Positions 40,988 through 52,981 of a DNA stretch of 64,000 nucleotides are shown here, in pieces. Position 1 is the stretch's first letter, and each line of letters opens with the position of its first letter. The stretch is taken from the NCBI GenBank assembly GCA_022376515.1, contig WTXI01000167.1, forward strand, positions 18,221 to 82,220. Reading direction: 5' to 3'. This stretch comes from Lactifluus volemus. Taxonomy: Eukaryota > Basidiomycota > Agaricomycetes > Russulales > Russulaceae. Made by a program: the position numbers and the translations under genes. The notes under the pieces are model-generated. The model was not told the DNA's origin. It saw only the letters and a program-made list of their open reading frames with translations, and did not search any database.

Positions 40988-43159
40988 TCAACTTGCCATA
41001 CTGTCCGCACGAATAAGTTGTTCTGCACATTTATCTCTGGGGATGATAGAACAAGGGAACGAGTTCGGACGGCTGGTACATATGCGATAGTAAGCTGTCT
41101 GTCCCCCATTGAAAGGTAAGAATAACATATCGTACCTTACGAGCGAGCCAGTAAAGCTGTAAGTAAAGGGCTCGCCATCTGCACCTTGTCCCTTCTGGAT
41201 GTTGAAAACGGAGAACAACGATGCGACAGTGATAAACAAGGTCGCATCGACGAAATGCCTTCCAGGACAAATGCGCCTTCCAAATCCAAATGCCGATGCT
41301 AATATCGGATCCTCACGCGAGCTCCCGTCTGGATTAAGGAAACGCTCCGGTTTAAACACTTCTGGCTCGGGATACATGGAAGGATCGTTCAAGATTGCCC
41401 TGTGCATCGTCGGTGTTGGCGTCCGAACAGAGTGAAGATGACTTACCATATATTTCCAATCACCGCCGCCCCTGACATAGCATGCGTTAACGGGTATTCA
41501 GATAAATTCGTGAGACAAAACTACCCACCTCTTGGTATGAAGTAACCCTTGTAGACGATGTCTTCAATGGCCGCGTGAGGAATACCTACAAGTGACATAG
41601 ACTTGAGACATGCCGCGCGACTGACTGGTGATTAGATAGACGCACCTAGGGGTGTAACCGGTCTCCACCTCATGACTTCTTTGCACATGGCATCGACGAA
41701 TGGTAACCTCGGTCGATCCTCAAATGTTGGAAGTCGCTCTCGGCCCGTGACGGTATCAAGTTCTTCCTGAGCCCTCTTCTGTGCGTCAGGGTGGAGTATA
41801 ACAGCTAAGAGAAGTGACATGAAAGCTGAGACTGTCTAGACAATGAAGACAGAACATAAATAACTGAAATCGTGTTGTAGATATCTGAATCACCAACGAA
41901 CCGTATCAGCCCCGGCTATAGAAAAATCATTTCAATCAATCTTTACTACGTAGCGCACCAATAAACACTGACCAGTATACATAGACCCTAGGGCACCTGC
42001 AACCGTTTCTTCAGCCATTTGGCGCTCGGATCCGCTAAGTTTTTCTACATCCTGTAAATTTTGAAGAGCAAGTGAAGGTTTCGCCGTCCCATTGAACTAT
42101 GAAAGTTACGGCGACACGGTGAGCTCTTCGGACATGCGCGGACACAAAACAATTGGATACCATGCTTTCTTTCACGAACCGAATAGGTGCGTGCATGGTC
42201 TCCTGTGCTAAATCATAGCCTAAACGAGCAAGTGGCTTATAACTCAGCCAAGGCAGCCACTCGGGGATGTGACGTACTATGATCGTGATCATGAGCAAAA
42301 TTATCCTGACATGAAATGTGAAGTAGCACATACAAAATGGAAGATCATTGACAAGCAAAGCACCAGGTAAAACCGATTGAGATGCAACGTCAGAAAAATG
42401 CCTAGCAAGCTCGACCCTTCTGTCATTTCGTCCTTGCGCTTCATATCCATATGTCATAGCTAGTATCAGCTCGCCTTGAAAACTGGTCGCAGTGAAAAGT
42501 CGGAAATTGTCATGGATCCTTGAGAGTGAGTGCTTACAGTTCGAAATGTGCTTCCCACTCGTCCGGATTTTCCAACAACCGAGAGAGGAGAATGCGTGCC
42601 TTGGACTGTTGCATTGGGCGATATTGTGCAGCGGCCCCCGGGCGAAGGCCACGATCAAGGAGCTTGCGTGCCAAGCGATATGATTCCCCATATTTTGCTG
42701 TCTGCAGAAGCAGTTGCCATCCTGCTCTATGCCAGGTTAGTCCGCAGGCCTGAGGGCTTAATTAAAAGTGCATACATCTCAACGATTGGAATGTGAGGGC
42801 GATCGGCGCATTTGTCTCCATGCTTCTCCAGGAGATCTTTACTGTCCTCGATAGTGTTCAGTACGACGACCACTTGGCCGAAAATATGGAAAGACAAGAT
42901 ATTCCCTGTGACACAAATCGTAAAATGTCACGGGTATTCCAGATAACAAAAGAACGGTACCATAAATTTCGGAAAAGCGAGTATATGCAAGCCAGGAAAA
43001 ATCCTTTGGAATATGGAGAATATTTCCAATGATGGGTAGAGGTCGTGGACCGGGAGGATAGGGTAGCCCTCCCCTCCTTCGATAATCTCTGATAGCGCAG
43101 AGAGTAGCAAATAACAATAGGGCAGCAAAAAGATCGAGGACAGACAGTGGTGAGACCAT
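40988..43159 (-). CDS. Cytochrome P450, 12 exons, 513 aa, intact
   Basis: Minus-strand exons 42961-43159, 42776-42905, 42538-42726, 42334-42482, 42161-42276, 41973-42096, 41902-41915, 41646-41835, 41529-41585, 41447-41471, 41136-41399 and 40988-41072 join in phase (1542 nt). All introns are 47-66 nt GT..AG, and exon 7 is only 14 nt. N-terminal membrane anchor (LFAALLLFATLCAI) and PPGPRPLPIIGN hinge; I-helix AGADTT spanning the 14-nt exon; ExxR in KEVMRWRP; PERF region FKPERFL; heme loop FGFGRRICPG. All catalytic landmarks are present, so a functional ER monooxygenase is likely. The family looks like the multigene CYP groups of wood-decay fungi, but I cannot name the family or substrate. It is the clearest host gene in the window. 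Confidence 0.9.
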
Positions 43160-43268
43160 TCAGTTACCGCGCTCGAGATGAAAGACACTATTGTTGAGTC
43201 TAGGTCCCCAAGTAAGCCTGAGGGTCCCCATATTTGTATTCAAACGTTAGCGGAGAATTTAGGCCTGT

Positions 43269-43341
43269 ACAGTTGATTATCTCACAACCCATAGTGGTTG
43301 GTAGGGGGACCACCACTATGGATTATGAGATCATCAACTGT
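43269..43341. repeat. 73-bp foldback
   Basis: Arms of 32 bp (43269-43300 and 43310-43341, about 4 mismatches) around a 9-nt loop, ends ACAGTTGAT/ATCAACTGT. It lies about 110 bp upstream of the P450 start codon. Confidence 0.75.
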
Positions 43342-43574
43342 ATCAGCTGTGCCTGAAACCCGCGGATCAATGATTTTTTACATACAAGTTGCAATAAGAC
43401 ATGAACGAAAAAGAGGCGTTGGATCTGTTGCTTTCAAACACGCCGTCGGATACGTTGATGCCCACGTCGCCACTAATGAAGCCACGGAGTTAGTGCAGAA
43501 GTAGAAGAGCCATTATCAGAACTTTTGTCAGGAACCGACGTGATGTTGATCGTGTTTCAGCTAAAAGCCCGTTC

Positions 43575-43703
43575 GGGTCCCCAGTATCGGCTCAGCTCCC
43601 GCTCGGCTCCCCTACCAAAAATGCCAAAAATGAAGGCGTACGCCCTAAAAACTGGGCATACACCTTCATTTTTGGCAGGGGGGCTCAGCCGATACCGGGG
43701 CCC
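43575..43703. repeat. 129-bp foldback
   Basis: Inverted arms starting GGGTCCCCAGTATCGGCT and ending AGCCGATACCGGGGCCC, with inner stem TGCCAAAAATGAAGG. The left arm holds a few extra bases (about 43595-43610). No coding frame; probably a MITE remnant. Confidence 0.75.
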
Positions 43704-43949
43704 TAAGTTAACTTACCCGTGACGTTACATCGCAAGCCGGGCCGGTCAAATGTAAATCTAAGTAACTTAAAGCATTCAATTTTAATCAAAAAACCAACGA
43801 TGCCCTACCGTTTGAAGTGCTTAGAACTCAAAAACCTTTCAAGAGCACCTAGTCCTCTCAAATCAATCAACGTACGTCTTCGAAATGAACCATAATAGTT
43901 TCTCTTGTAAAACCAAAAAAAAAAATGAAACTTCTAATCTCTTAATTTC

Positions 43950-44665
43950 TCAAGTTCCGCCACACAACGCCTGGCTCTGGCTTGGCTCTCGTCACAAACC
44001 ACAAACCACAATCGACCTCGGAGTTATTCGACCCGACGTACCCTGGCGCCCACCTCCCGCTTGGCAAGCGACGCTCACTCGCGCCGCGCTGGATTCACCC
44101 GACCCTGTCCCTCTTCGCGTTGCCCAAGGCGTACCTCACCAAGCCGGACGTGCCTTATCCAGAGCCTTACAAATCGCGGCCGTACCCTGAATCCCTACGA
44201 CGTCCAGAGCAACGCAGCGTGGACATGTCGATGCAGTTTGTCTCGTTCAAATCGCACGTCGTACTCAAGCCCGTCGTGCGTACCAAGATCAAGCGAAGGC
44301 TCAGGGAAGTCGTGAAACTGATCGTCACTCGTGGCGCGGCGGTCGAGGAGTCGCGCACGGGACAGAAGGTTGTCGTCCTTCGTGAGGAGGACGTCGGCGC
44401 AGATAAGTGGATCGTGCCTGGTGCGTTCTTTTGCATTTGTTAAGAAGGATCCTGTTTACGATGTCCCCTGGCAGACTGGACATACATTGCGCGGCCCACG
44501 ACAGAGTTGTTCCGTATGCCCTTCGCGGAGCTGCTTGATCTCATGCGTAAAACGCTCGAGTCTCTTCATCGGCGCATCCCCAAGGTCGAAAGTATTCTGA
44601 GGCGCCATAGGCGTTCAGACGCCACATCACTCGTACGTTCCACCGCCGACAGTGATATAATCTAA
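43950..44665 (+). CDS. Two-exon gene with an RnpA-like basic motif, product uncertain
   Basis: Exon 1 ends at 44420 and exon 2 is 44475-44665 (54-nt GTGCGT..CAG intron, stop TAA). The last 215 or so residues read coherently: PLGKRRSLAPRWIHP, FALPKAYLTKPDVPYPEPY, RPEQRSVDMSMQFVSF, VVRTKIKRRLREVVKLIVTRGA, EEDVGADKWIVPDWTYIARPTTELFRMPFAELLDLMRKTL. The VVRTKIKRRLRE stretch recalls the RNR signature of bacterial RnpA (RNase P protein), which could suggest a mitochondrial RNA-binding protein; this is a weak inference. The start is unresolved: the frame is open upstream to about 43947 without an ATG, so a short first exon is likely. Confidence 0.5.
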
Positions 44666-45765
44666 GTTTTCATTTGCTATCAGAACAGAAAGAAAAACTC
44701 CGCTTGCCGCTCATCGAGTCCATCACTAGAAGCAACGATCTCACGGCATGTGGGACGTGAAACGGCCGCGGTGGAATTCTCCCAGGAAGTGGACGTATGT
44801 ACAACTAGCCACAATCTTGTGTGCGGGTCAAGTTGATCACATACAGGATATGGCCATGGAACGCTCCGATGCCACGGAAGCAGTAATAAACCCGAAGGTA
44901 GTATCTAATCCAGTTATCAACGAAAAGAGAAGCCCGAAACGGACTATGAAACGGGCTTCCTATATACAACATACAACACGAGCTAGAGGTCCTCAAAACG
45001 GATCGAAATAGAATACGCCACGCTGAAATTGTGGTGGGAACGGCGGTGAATTGCTTCCATGCCCCATAATACTGGCCTTGTTTTCTATATCGTGCTTGTC
45101 CTGGCCACTCGATGCAGACATGGCGGTGAGATTTCGACTAAAGTGAGACAGAAAACTGAAAATATCAGACCGATTGGTGAATGGGCTTAGGATGTGACGT
45201 ATCTGAATGTTAGTTAAACAGTCCCATCAAGAGTCCCACACATTCCTTTTCACTTTGATGGTGACGGCAATCCAACATGCTTTCTTGGGTTCACTGTCGC
45301 TCGTATATTGGGGCCCCCAAACAGTATGTAAAAAAGGCCTAAAGAGCTGCGTGGCGCAAAGGATCCGTAGAAGCTTTGTCACAGGTGCTAGCGGTGCAGA
45401 TAGGCACAATTGGGATTGGACAATTGGAGATACGGTACCCGTCGCTCGCCGGTCCACTTCGCAGGGGTGGCTCACAGGCTCCCATATGTATTACTACAAT
45501 AGTGAGTAAAGTACATGTGTGAGGATGGGCTGCCCGCGTTGCTGGAACATGATTTCTCACAAGAAGTTATCTCACTGTAGAGCGGAGAAGAGCGGAGAAT
45601 GAAATTCATGAATCTGGCAAGGCGATTTGAAACTCAGTTGATATAAAAGTGTGAAGATATTCCGGTCAACCATATAGATGGCCTTCCTCAGCCTAACACC
45701 TGTCATACAAGGAGACATGTCGAACAATATGGGAAGAAATTGTATGCTTCTGGCTTTCATTAGCA
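44666..45765. other. No gene recognised
   Basis: Short open stretches on both strands are unsupported. The interval ends where the LINE ORF1 frame becomes open. Confidence 0.45.
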
Positions 45766-46425
45766 ATGGTCACTGACCTGTGTGTTCTAGGTGAGAATCC
45801 CCCATGTGTCACAATCAGTGCACTCCCAGATGAAATCCTCTGCTGGCAGTGCCATTGTGACTGCCCAAGCACCGCCCTCAGCCACTCCACTGACCGCTGT
45901 CCCGTCAAATCCACGACCCCCATCTGCCCCCTCTGCAGTGGGCCCCATACCCGCACCCAACATGCCCCCCTCTGCCCGACTCTTGACAAACTTGCCATAG
46001 TCAATGTCTGCACCTGCGACCTGACTTGCCTCAACTGTGCCAGACTCTGCCACCGGACCAAAAAAGGCCCTGACAGCAAGGGCCACTTGGCCCTCGACCC
46101 ATCTTGTCCTCTCCATGCTGCATATTGCATTCCCCTCTCCGACGAGTCGGACCCAGCCCCTGTTCCCCATTCCTCCCCAGTCCCCGCAGGGGCAACCTTG
46201 CCCGAACAGCTGGTCCCTCCTATCTCCACCATCTCATGCCCCCAACTGCGTGCCCATCCCATTGGCCTGGGCCCTCACTGCCCTGTCCCCGCGTCCTCAG
46301 TCACCTCCCGCACTCATGAGATGGCCACCCACAAGGGTCCCATCTCCACGGACAAACTCACATCACTTGCCCCGGATGACGTGGTCTACGTAAGCTTCCA
46401 TCACGTGGTTGCCAACCTCCAATGA
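45766..46425 (+). pseudogene. LINE ORF1, Cys-rich C-terminal part
   Basis: Open to TGA at 46423-46425. It is rich in Cys/His pairs (CWQCHCDC, CPLCSGPHTRTQH, CLNCARLCH, DPSCPLHAAYC) resembling the CCHC zinc knuckles of LINE ORF1, but the spacing is irregular. Alternative phases (45791-46000 and 46037-46393) are also open, so several indels have probably scrambled it. The stop codon overlaps the ORF2 start as ATGA. Confidence 0.6.
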
Positions 46426-48527
46426 ATTTAGACGCCCTCAAAATTCTGTTGGTAAACATGCGACGCCGCAACGAAATGACGCATGTACTCCTCCACGATT
46501 CTGATGCTCACATCATTGCCATACAGGAACCCTGGTTTGGTCCTGTCTCTACTGCTCCTTCTGACTTTGACTCTTCTGGCTCGCTGGTCCTCAGTGGTGC
46601 CCTCAACGATCTTTGGCTCTGCGTTCAACCTGCCCTTGGCCACTCTGAAGTGGCAAAAGTTTTGGTCTATGTCTGCCAGTCCCTTCTCCCCTTCTGCTCT
46701 CCTGTCCTCCAACTGCTCCCACCTCTCTCTTCGGCTACACATATGGCTGTTGACTTTGACTTCGGCCCAGGCCACTGCTTCCGCCTCATCAATGTCTACC
46801 ACCAGGTCCCTGAAAAGGGACACTCTCTCCATGGCCTCCTCGACTCCACTCTCGACTCCGCAATTCCCACGTTGCTTGTTGGAGACTTCAACACTCACAG
46901 TCCCCTCTGGTCTCCACCCTGTCTCACCCGGTCTCCATGGGCAGATGCCCTGGAGACCTGGCTCTTGGATCAACACCTCTCTTGCCACAACCCGGCTGGC
47001 ATCGTAACATGGAGGGGTCTCCCTGGCCAGACCCCCTCTACTCTGGACCTACTCTTTCTCAACCCGCTGGCCCTCTCAGACGATTGTTTTTCTGATCCTT
47101 TAATCTCCTTTGATCTCTCCCTTGGCTCCAACCACGCCACTCTTTTCACTACCTTCTCTTTCCCCTCCCCCCGGGCTCCCCCCCTCCATCTGCGCTCCCG
47201 GGATTCTGGGTCGATGACGACCTAGAAGACTCCTGGAAAGCGGCCTTTGCTCGTCTCCCTTCTCCTCTCTCCCTGGATACACCCTCCTCCATTCACGATG
47301 AGGCGGCGGCTCTTCTACGTGACATCAATTCAGTCTCCAGCACTCTGTTCGCACCTCACTGACCCCCCAACCCCCACGGGGCCCGTTGGTGGAACGACAA
47401 CTGCTCCGGGGCCCTGGCCCTCTGGAAACAGGCCCCGGCTGAAAGCCGCCCACACCTCTATCAAGCGCTCCGTCTCACCATCTGTGACGCCAAGCGTCAA
47501 TTTGCCTCTGACTTCCTAGACCACTGTGACTTGTCAGACCTATGGAGGGCCGCTTGCTGGCGCAAAGGCCAATCCATCAACTGTGTCCCAGCTTTATCTC
47601 ACGAGGGTACCCTCACCCACCACCTGCCTGCCATGGCTGCCGCTCTTTCTACTCGTTTCTTCCCACTGAACCCACCCCCAGTCCTCCCCTCTGACCCCTC
47701 TGACCCCGCACCCCTACCGGTGCATGCCCATGGACCGGTCACTGCCTCCGAGGTCTCCACTTGCCTCAGCTCCACGTCTAACGCCTCAGCGCCTGGCCCC
47801 AGCGGCATAGGCTACAAGCTGCTAAAGTGGGCCTTCTCTTTCTCTCCTTCTCATTTTACCTCTCTCTTCTCCGCCTGTCTTTCACTCGGTATCCACCCCT
47901 GGACCTGTGCCCGAGTCATTGTCATCCCGAAGCCCAACAAGCCCAACTACTCTGCCCCTAAAGCGTACCGGCCTATCAGCCTCCTGGAGTATGCTGGTAA
48001 GCTCCTTGAGAAGATCGTGGCCAAGCACATCATGTCTGACCTCAATCGATTCAACATTCTGCCCCCGCTCCAATTCAGCAGTCGGGATTTCAGCAGTGCT
48101 GTCGATGGTGCCAGCCACCTCCACCACCTTATCCATTCCTGTATCGCTTCTGACTGTGTCGCAGCAACGATCTTCTTCGACATTCAAGGCTTCTTCGACA
48201 ACCTCTGCCCCACCCGCCTTGTTCATCTTTTCTGCCTATACAGCTTCCCCTCCGGCCTCGTGGACTGGGTGGCCTCTTTTCTATCTTCCTGCTCCGCCTC
48301 TCTTTCTTTTAACAACTACACCCATGACCCTGCCGATCTCTCCTTTGGTACCCCACAGGGATCCCCACTTTCCCCTATCCTCTCTGCTATTTACACTGCA
48401 CCCCTCCTTTCGCTCTTGAATACCTTGGACCCCTCCCCCTTCACCTCCTTCCAACTATACGTCGATGATGGCTGCATCACCGTGAGTGGCAAGACTTACC
48501 GGTCTGCAGCTGGCAAGGCTGCCGCAG
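46422..48527 (+). pseudogene. LINE ORF2: endonuclease and reverse transcriptase, damaged
   Basis: ATG at 46422. Endonuclease (46422 to about 47195): LLVNMRRRNEM, IIAIQEPWF, LLVGDFNTHSPLW, STLDLLFLN and SNHATL, the AP-endonuclease-like set that nicks target DNA. A one-base shift near 47195 moves to the phase used by the rest; one TGA lies at about 47359. RT: KPNKPNYSAPKAYRPISLLEYAGKLLEKIV (by motif), FDIQGFFDN, GTPQGSPLSPIL and the active site LYVDDG (about 48460-48478). The frame then runs into the LTR of copy E. Dead by frameshift, stop and truncation. Confidence 0.85.
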
Positions 48528-49043
48528 TGTTACGGAATGCAGGACACGTTGGACCCTATGCTTCCCGTAACCCGCTTACTCATCCTGATGACGTCCCGTC
48601 CACATTGTCTCTATTGTGCTGACCGATCTATTGTTCTGATTGTGCTATTGTCTGTCCCAGTTAGTCCAGTGTTATTGTTCCAAGTCTCTGTTGTTCTCGC
48701 GTTCTATTGTCTTGACCCCTTGCTTATTGTCCACCCTAGTTTGGTAGAACAATTAGCGTACATTGTATAAGTAGGCCTTAGCTGGTAGCCTGTACCCCAG
48801 CTTCGGCTTTGACTCCAATTGACTTGTTTCCCTCTCCTGCAAAGACAGAACTCTCCTCCTTCTCCCCTTTCTTTTCTCTTACCCTCCTACACGCCCTAAT
48901 AAGGCTACTGAAGCTTGGTGGTTGTGCTACAACACCACAAGGCTCTGAGCGTCGTTACCTTGAGTAACCCTGAGCCTAGGTCTTAGAAGAGACCAGAACC
49001 ACTCAAACCCTAGTTGGGACCCGGCCCTAGTCGAGCCGTAACA
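48528..49043 (+). repeat. 5' LTR of copy E (516 bp)
   Basis: Same ends and promoter layout as the other family-1 LTRs: TATAA at 48766-48770, AGCTTCGGCTTT at 48799-48810. It is followed directly by the self-complementary PBS (49044-49055). Confidence 0.93.
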
Positions 49044-49055
49044 AAAGCCGAAGCT
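49044..49055 (+). other. Self-complementary PBS of copy E
   Basis: AAAGCCGAAGCT, identical to 9813-9824 and complementary to 48799-48810, retained although the rest of the copy has decayed. Confidence 0.8.
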
Positions 49056-49067
49056 CTTCCTTAGTAG

Positions 49068-51063
49068 ATGTCCACTGGGGACTATCTACAACAACCAATC
49101 TATCTGCGGATCAAAGAATTGTTGATTGACGCACACTTGAACAAGAACGAGGCGATACAGAAACAGTATAACGCCAAACAAAGATCGGAACAAAAGTGCT
49201 GGAAAGAAGTCAGCATCTCCTGTATATGCACCATTGGACACCTGGAAACAATCTTGGGTGCAGGAATAGAATTGTTCCAATCTGAACAAGGAAACACATT
49301 GATCCTCTACCTACCGGGGGATCACATCGCCTTCCATACGCAAGGCTGGACAGGAATAACGACGGGTCTTTAATCGTTGTCTGGGATACAAACGAAGACG
49401 ACCTAGGAACAAGGGTCATTCCCAGAGAGGACGACGACCTAACCATCGAACAGAAAGGAAGCATCAGATTTTTGGAAGAAAGGAGACAAACACACCAATT
49501 GTATCAGAAACCGACAACCTATCACTCCTATCACGTAGAGGAAGGATCAAGAACCAAGTACAGATCCCCCTGCGAATTCATCAACAACCGGTGGTACAAC
49601 ATCTATTGGTCAAACAGCGAGTACTGGACCGATCCCACCATGAAGTTCACCAAATACGACTATATCCTCAATGAATTAGCTCTCCCCTCTTCCTTGCAAC
49701 CATCAGAAGCCAGCGAAGACGAGAGTGAGGACGGAGATGGAGCAACATCCCCCCAACAGGATTCGGCGGGAGCAAACTCCTCCTCCGATGACAGCCAAAA
49801 CAGAGAACCCCTGCCTACGCAAGAAAACGAAGAACCAAGAATGATCACGCCAGTCACCCCCATAGACCATGCCATGAGTGCCCTTAGCATCACTTCGCCA
49901 ACCCCCATGTTTACCCGCTCGGCAACTTTAACCCAGCCGACCCAAACCACGACAATGGCAGGGCCAAGCCAGAGCGGCGGCGGTGGCAGTGGCGGTGGCG
50001 GTGGCGGAGGCAGCGGTGGAGGAGGCGGCGGTGGAGGTGGAGGCGGTGGGGGCGGAGGCACCGCAGCTGCAGCCGCCGGGGCTCAACCAGTTGCTCCTCC
50101 CAGAAACGGGCTAAAGGGGATACCACCCATGCCATTCAAGGGAGAGAAGAGCCTTTATGACGTCTTCAAAACCGAGTGGCGCATGTATAAAGCCATCAAC
50201 CGAAACCACGATGATATGCTGGTCCCCTATAATCGCGTCATGACAATGCTAGGAATGGTCAAAGGACCGCTGGTGTCGGCATGGGTACAAGATTACCTGG
50301 ACACCATCGAGCAGGAAGTAGTCCAGCATGGAGAGAATGACGAAATTCTGTGGACCAACTTTGAGGATGCCCTAGACGACGCCTTCAAAGATACCAACGA
50401 AGAAGATGATGCAATTACAAGGCTAGAACACTTGGAGATGAAGAAAGGAAACTTGGCCCAGTATACAGCCGAATTCAATCGTCTCAAAAGAAGGCAGGGT
50501 GGGATGCTGACAGCAACGGCACCATCAGAATGTACAAGAGGGGACTAGACCTAGGGCTCCTCACCAGCATGCTCAAACAAGTAGGGGCCAACCCAAACAC
50601 CCTGAGGGGCTGGCAGGAGCTGGCCACCCAGCACCACGACGCGTACCAACAATTGAAGCATGAAATTAGCTTCAGAAAGGACGTCCCTCGGTGGGCCAGC
50701 CAGCTCATGGCCAAGAAGAAGGAAACCCCCCCTCAGAAAGATCCCTGGGCCATGGACATCGATGTCACCAGAACCGACTCAGCTAAAGCGGACGAGAAAC
50801 AAAGACTGAGAAGGGAGGGACGGTGCTTCTTCTGCAAAGAGCAAGGACATCTCTCCAGGGATTGCCCTAAAAAGAAAGGGCAAAGCAATCCCAAACCGCC
50901 ACAGCAGCCCAGGGCTAGAGCTAGCAAAAAGGAGGATGATGAAACCACGCAAGTTGGTGACGATGAGGACCCCATCCAGATGCTCAGGAGCATCAGAGCC
51001 AAAATTGGGAAAGGAGCCTTCAACGGTGCCTTGGATGGGCTGGTAGAAGAAGAGGATTTTTGA
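49068..51063 (+). pseudogene. Copy E gag (three phases)
   Basis: First frame 49068-49373 ends at the same TAA as in the 9309 copy. The main frame (open before 49472, to 50548) has the acidic Ser-rich region, a Gly/Ser tract (about 49977-50060) and the capsid part. Near 50485 one base is missing (CTCAAAAGAAGG against CTCAGGAAGAAGG), so the distal part with the zinc knuckle (CFFCKEQGHLSRDC, about 50823-50866) is in the phase of 50530-51063. That distal part is intact here, while it is shifted in the 9309 copy. Confidence 0.88.
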
Positions 51064-52981
51064 ATGGCTCGACCCGTGCAGCCTAGGTACGAGCCCGTCT
51101 TACTCAAATATGTCGTATCTCGAGAACCAATACACTGGACATTCCCCTATTGTTCATGAGCGCGACCAAGACGGCTGCCGAAAAAGCACTACTCGACAGT
51201 GGTGCTACAGAAAATTTTATCGACCCAAGAATGGTGGAGAAGCTAGGACTGGGATCCATAAGCCTCCAGGAACCACGAACGGTGTTCAACGTAGACGGAA
51301 TGGAGAATCAAGACGGTAAAATTACCAGCTACTGTCTCCTCAACATTCTCAAAGGACGCAAAGAAGCCGCCCAGATCTTCTATATCACAAACTTAGGCGA
51401 AGATCGGATTATCCTGGGATACCCCTGGTTACGGGAGTTTGACCCTCAGATCAATTGGAAGGAGGGAAAGATTCGAGGGCCACCTATCAAGTTATCCACC
51501 ACCGGGCGAAGTTGGAAGCTGAAGTGGGCGGCTCAAAGGATGAAGATGTGTAAAACGAGTTTCAGTCAACAGTGGGCGCAACGAGAGGGAAAAGGGCAAA
51601 GCAAGGTAGCCGTGCCAGAGCAGTTCCAGAAGTACGCCAAGGTCTTTTCAGAAGAAGAGGCAAAACGCTTTCCCCCTTCACGCCCCGAAGACCTCGTTAT
51701 CACGCTTCTGCCAGATGCCCCGAAGACAATCAACTGCAAGACATACAAATTAACGGCAGAAGAAACCAAATCGATGAGGGCGTTTCTCGTAGAGCAGCAA
51801 GATAAAGGATACATCACAAGGTCGAAATCCGCATGGTCCAGCCCTTTCTTCTACATTAAGAAACAGGATGGGAAGTTGAGGCCCGTCTATGACTACCGAA
51901 AAGTGAACGAATGGACGGTGAAGGACGTGTATCCCCTTCCCCGCATCGACACCATCTTCGACCAAATGGGAGACGCCAAGCTAATGTCCAAGTTTGACAT
52001 TAGAGATGGATATTACAACATTCGGATTCACCTGGACAGCCAGTGGATCACGGCAGTAAAAACAGACGAGGGGCTGTTTGAAGCCAAAGTCATGCCTTTC
52101 GGATTGTGTAACGCACCCGCCGCCTTCCAACGAATGGCAGACCGCATCTTTGCTAATCTGAAAAAGAAATACCCCCGTTGGGTTCACTGGTACCTGGACG
52201 ACTTCCTCATCGTAACCCCTGACGACCCAGAACTGCACGATCAAATCACCAAAGAATACCTAGAAGTTCTGGAGAAGGAGTCACTCTTTCTGAAACTGGA
52301 AAAATGTCAGTTCGCCAGAAGGGAGATCAAGTTTTTGGGGTACGTCATCGACCAGGGCACCATTCGCATCGACCCTAGCAAGAAGCACGGTCTAGCAGAT
52401 TGGCCACGACAACTGAAATCAGTACGGGAGGTCCGCAGTACGCTCGGAGTCTTAGGCTATCAACGGCAGTTCATCCCAGGATTTGCCAATGTTGCTAGAC
52501 CTCTGACTAACTTACTGAAAAAGACAACCAAGTTTGAGTGGACAGAGGAATGCACGCAAGCAGTGGATCGACTAATCAAGGCAGTCACTAGCGACCCGGT
52601 CCTACAGAGACCTAACTTGGCAGAACCATTTGTCTTAGAAGTCGATGCGTCACAATACGCTAGTGGAGCAATTCTCCACCAACCGGACAAGGATCAGAAG
52701 TTGCGCCCTGTGGATATTACTCGCGAACGTTCAACCAAGCAGAAAGGAACTACGATATCCACGACCGGGAACTACTGGCAATGATCCGAGGCTTGGAACA
52801 CTGGTGGCACCTTCTGCTAAGCTCCCCGCACGTCATCACTGTCGTCAGCGACCACGCTAACCTTCAGTACTACCGGGAAGCGCACAAGATCAGTCAACGG
52901 GTGGCGCGCTACATCCCTAAGATGGCAGAATACAACATGAAGATTGTCCATTGACCGGGGAAGACTAACAAGGCCGACCCA
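51060..52981 (+). pseudogene. Copy E pol: protease, RT, RNase H
   Basis: Open to about 52712 with LLDSGATENFIDPR, VYDYRKVNEW, FDIRDGYYNIRI, HWYLDDFLIV and FVLEVDASQYASG. A missing G (CTGTGGATATT against CTGTGGGATATT) near 52710 shifts the RNase H. Further on TGA replaces CGA at 52952-52954. RT and protease motifs remain complete. Confidence 0.9.

Larger units (their letters stand above)
45766..48527 (+). mobile_element. LINE (non-LTR retrotransposon), degenerate, 3' end lost
   Basis: Contains the end of a Cys-rich ORF1, an apurinic-type endonuclease and a reverse transcriptase with YVDD, in that order, which is the Tad1-like layout of fungal LINEs. The RT is cut by the 5' LTR of family-1 copy E at 48528; the rest of ORF2 and the 3' tail are not found to the right of copy E. 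The 5' boundary is not visible. Confidence 0.85.

Noticed and set aside
45207..45509. 100-codon plus-strand open frame
   Set aside because: No motif, no splice support and unremarkable composition; probably chance.
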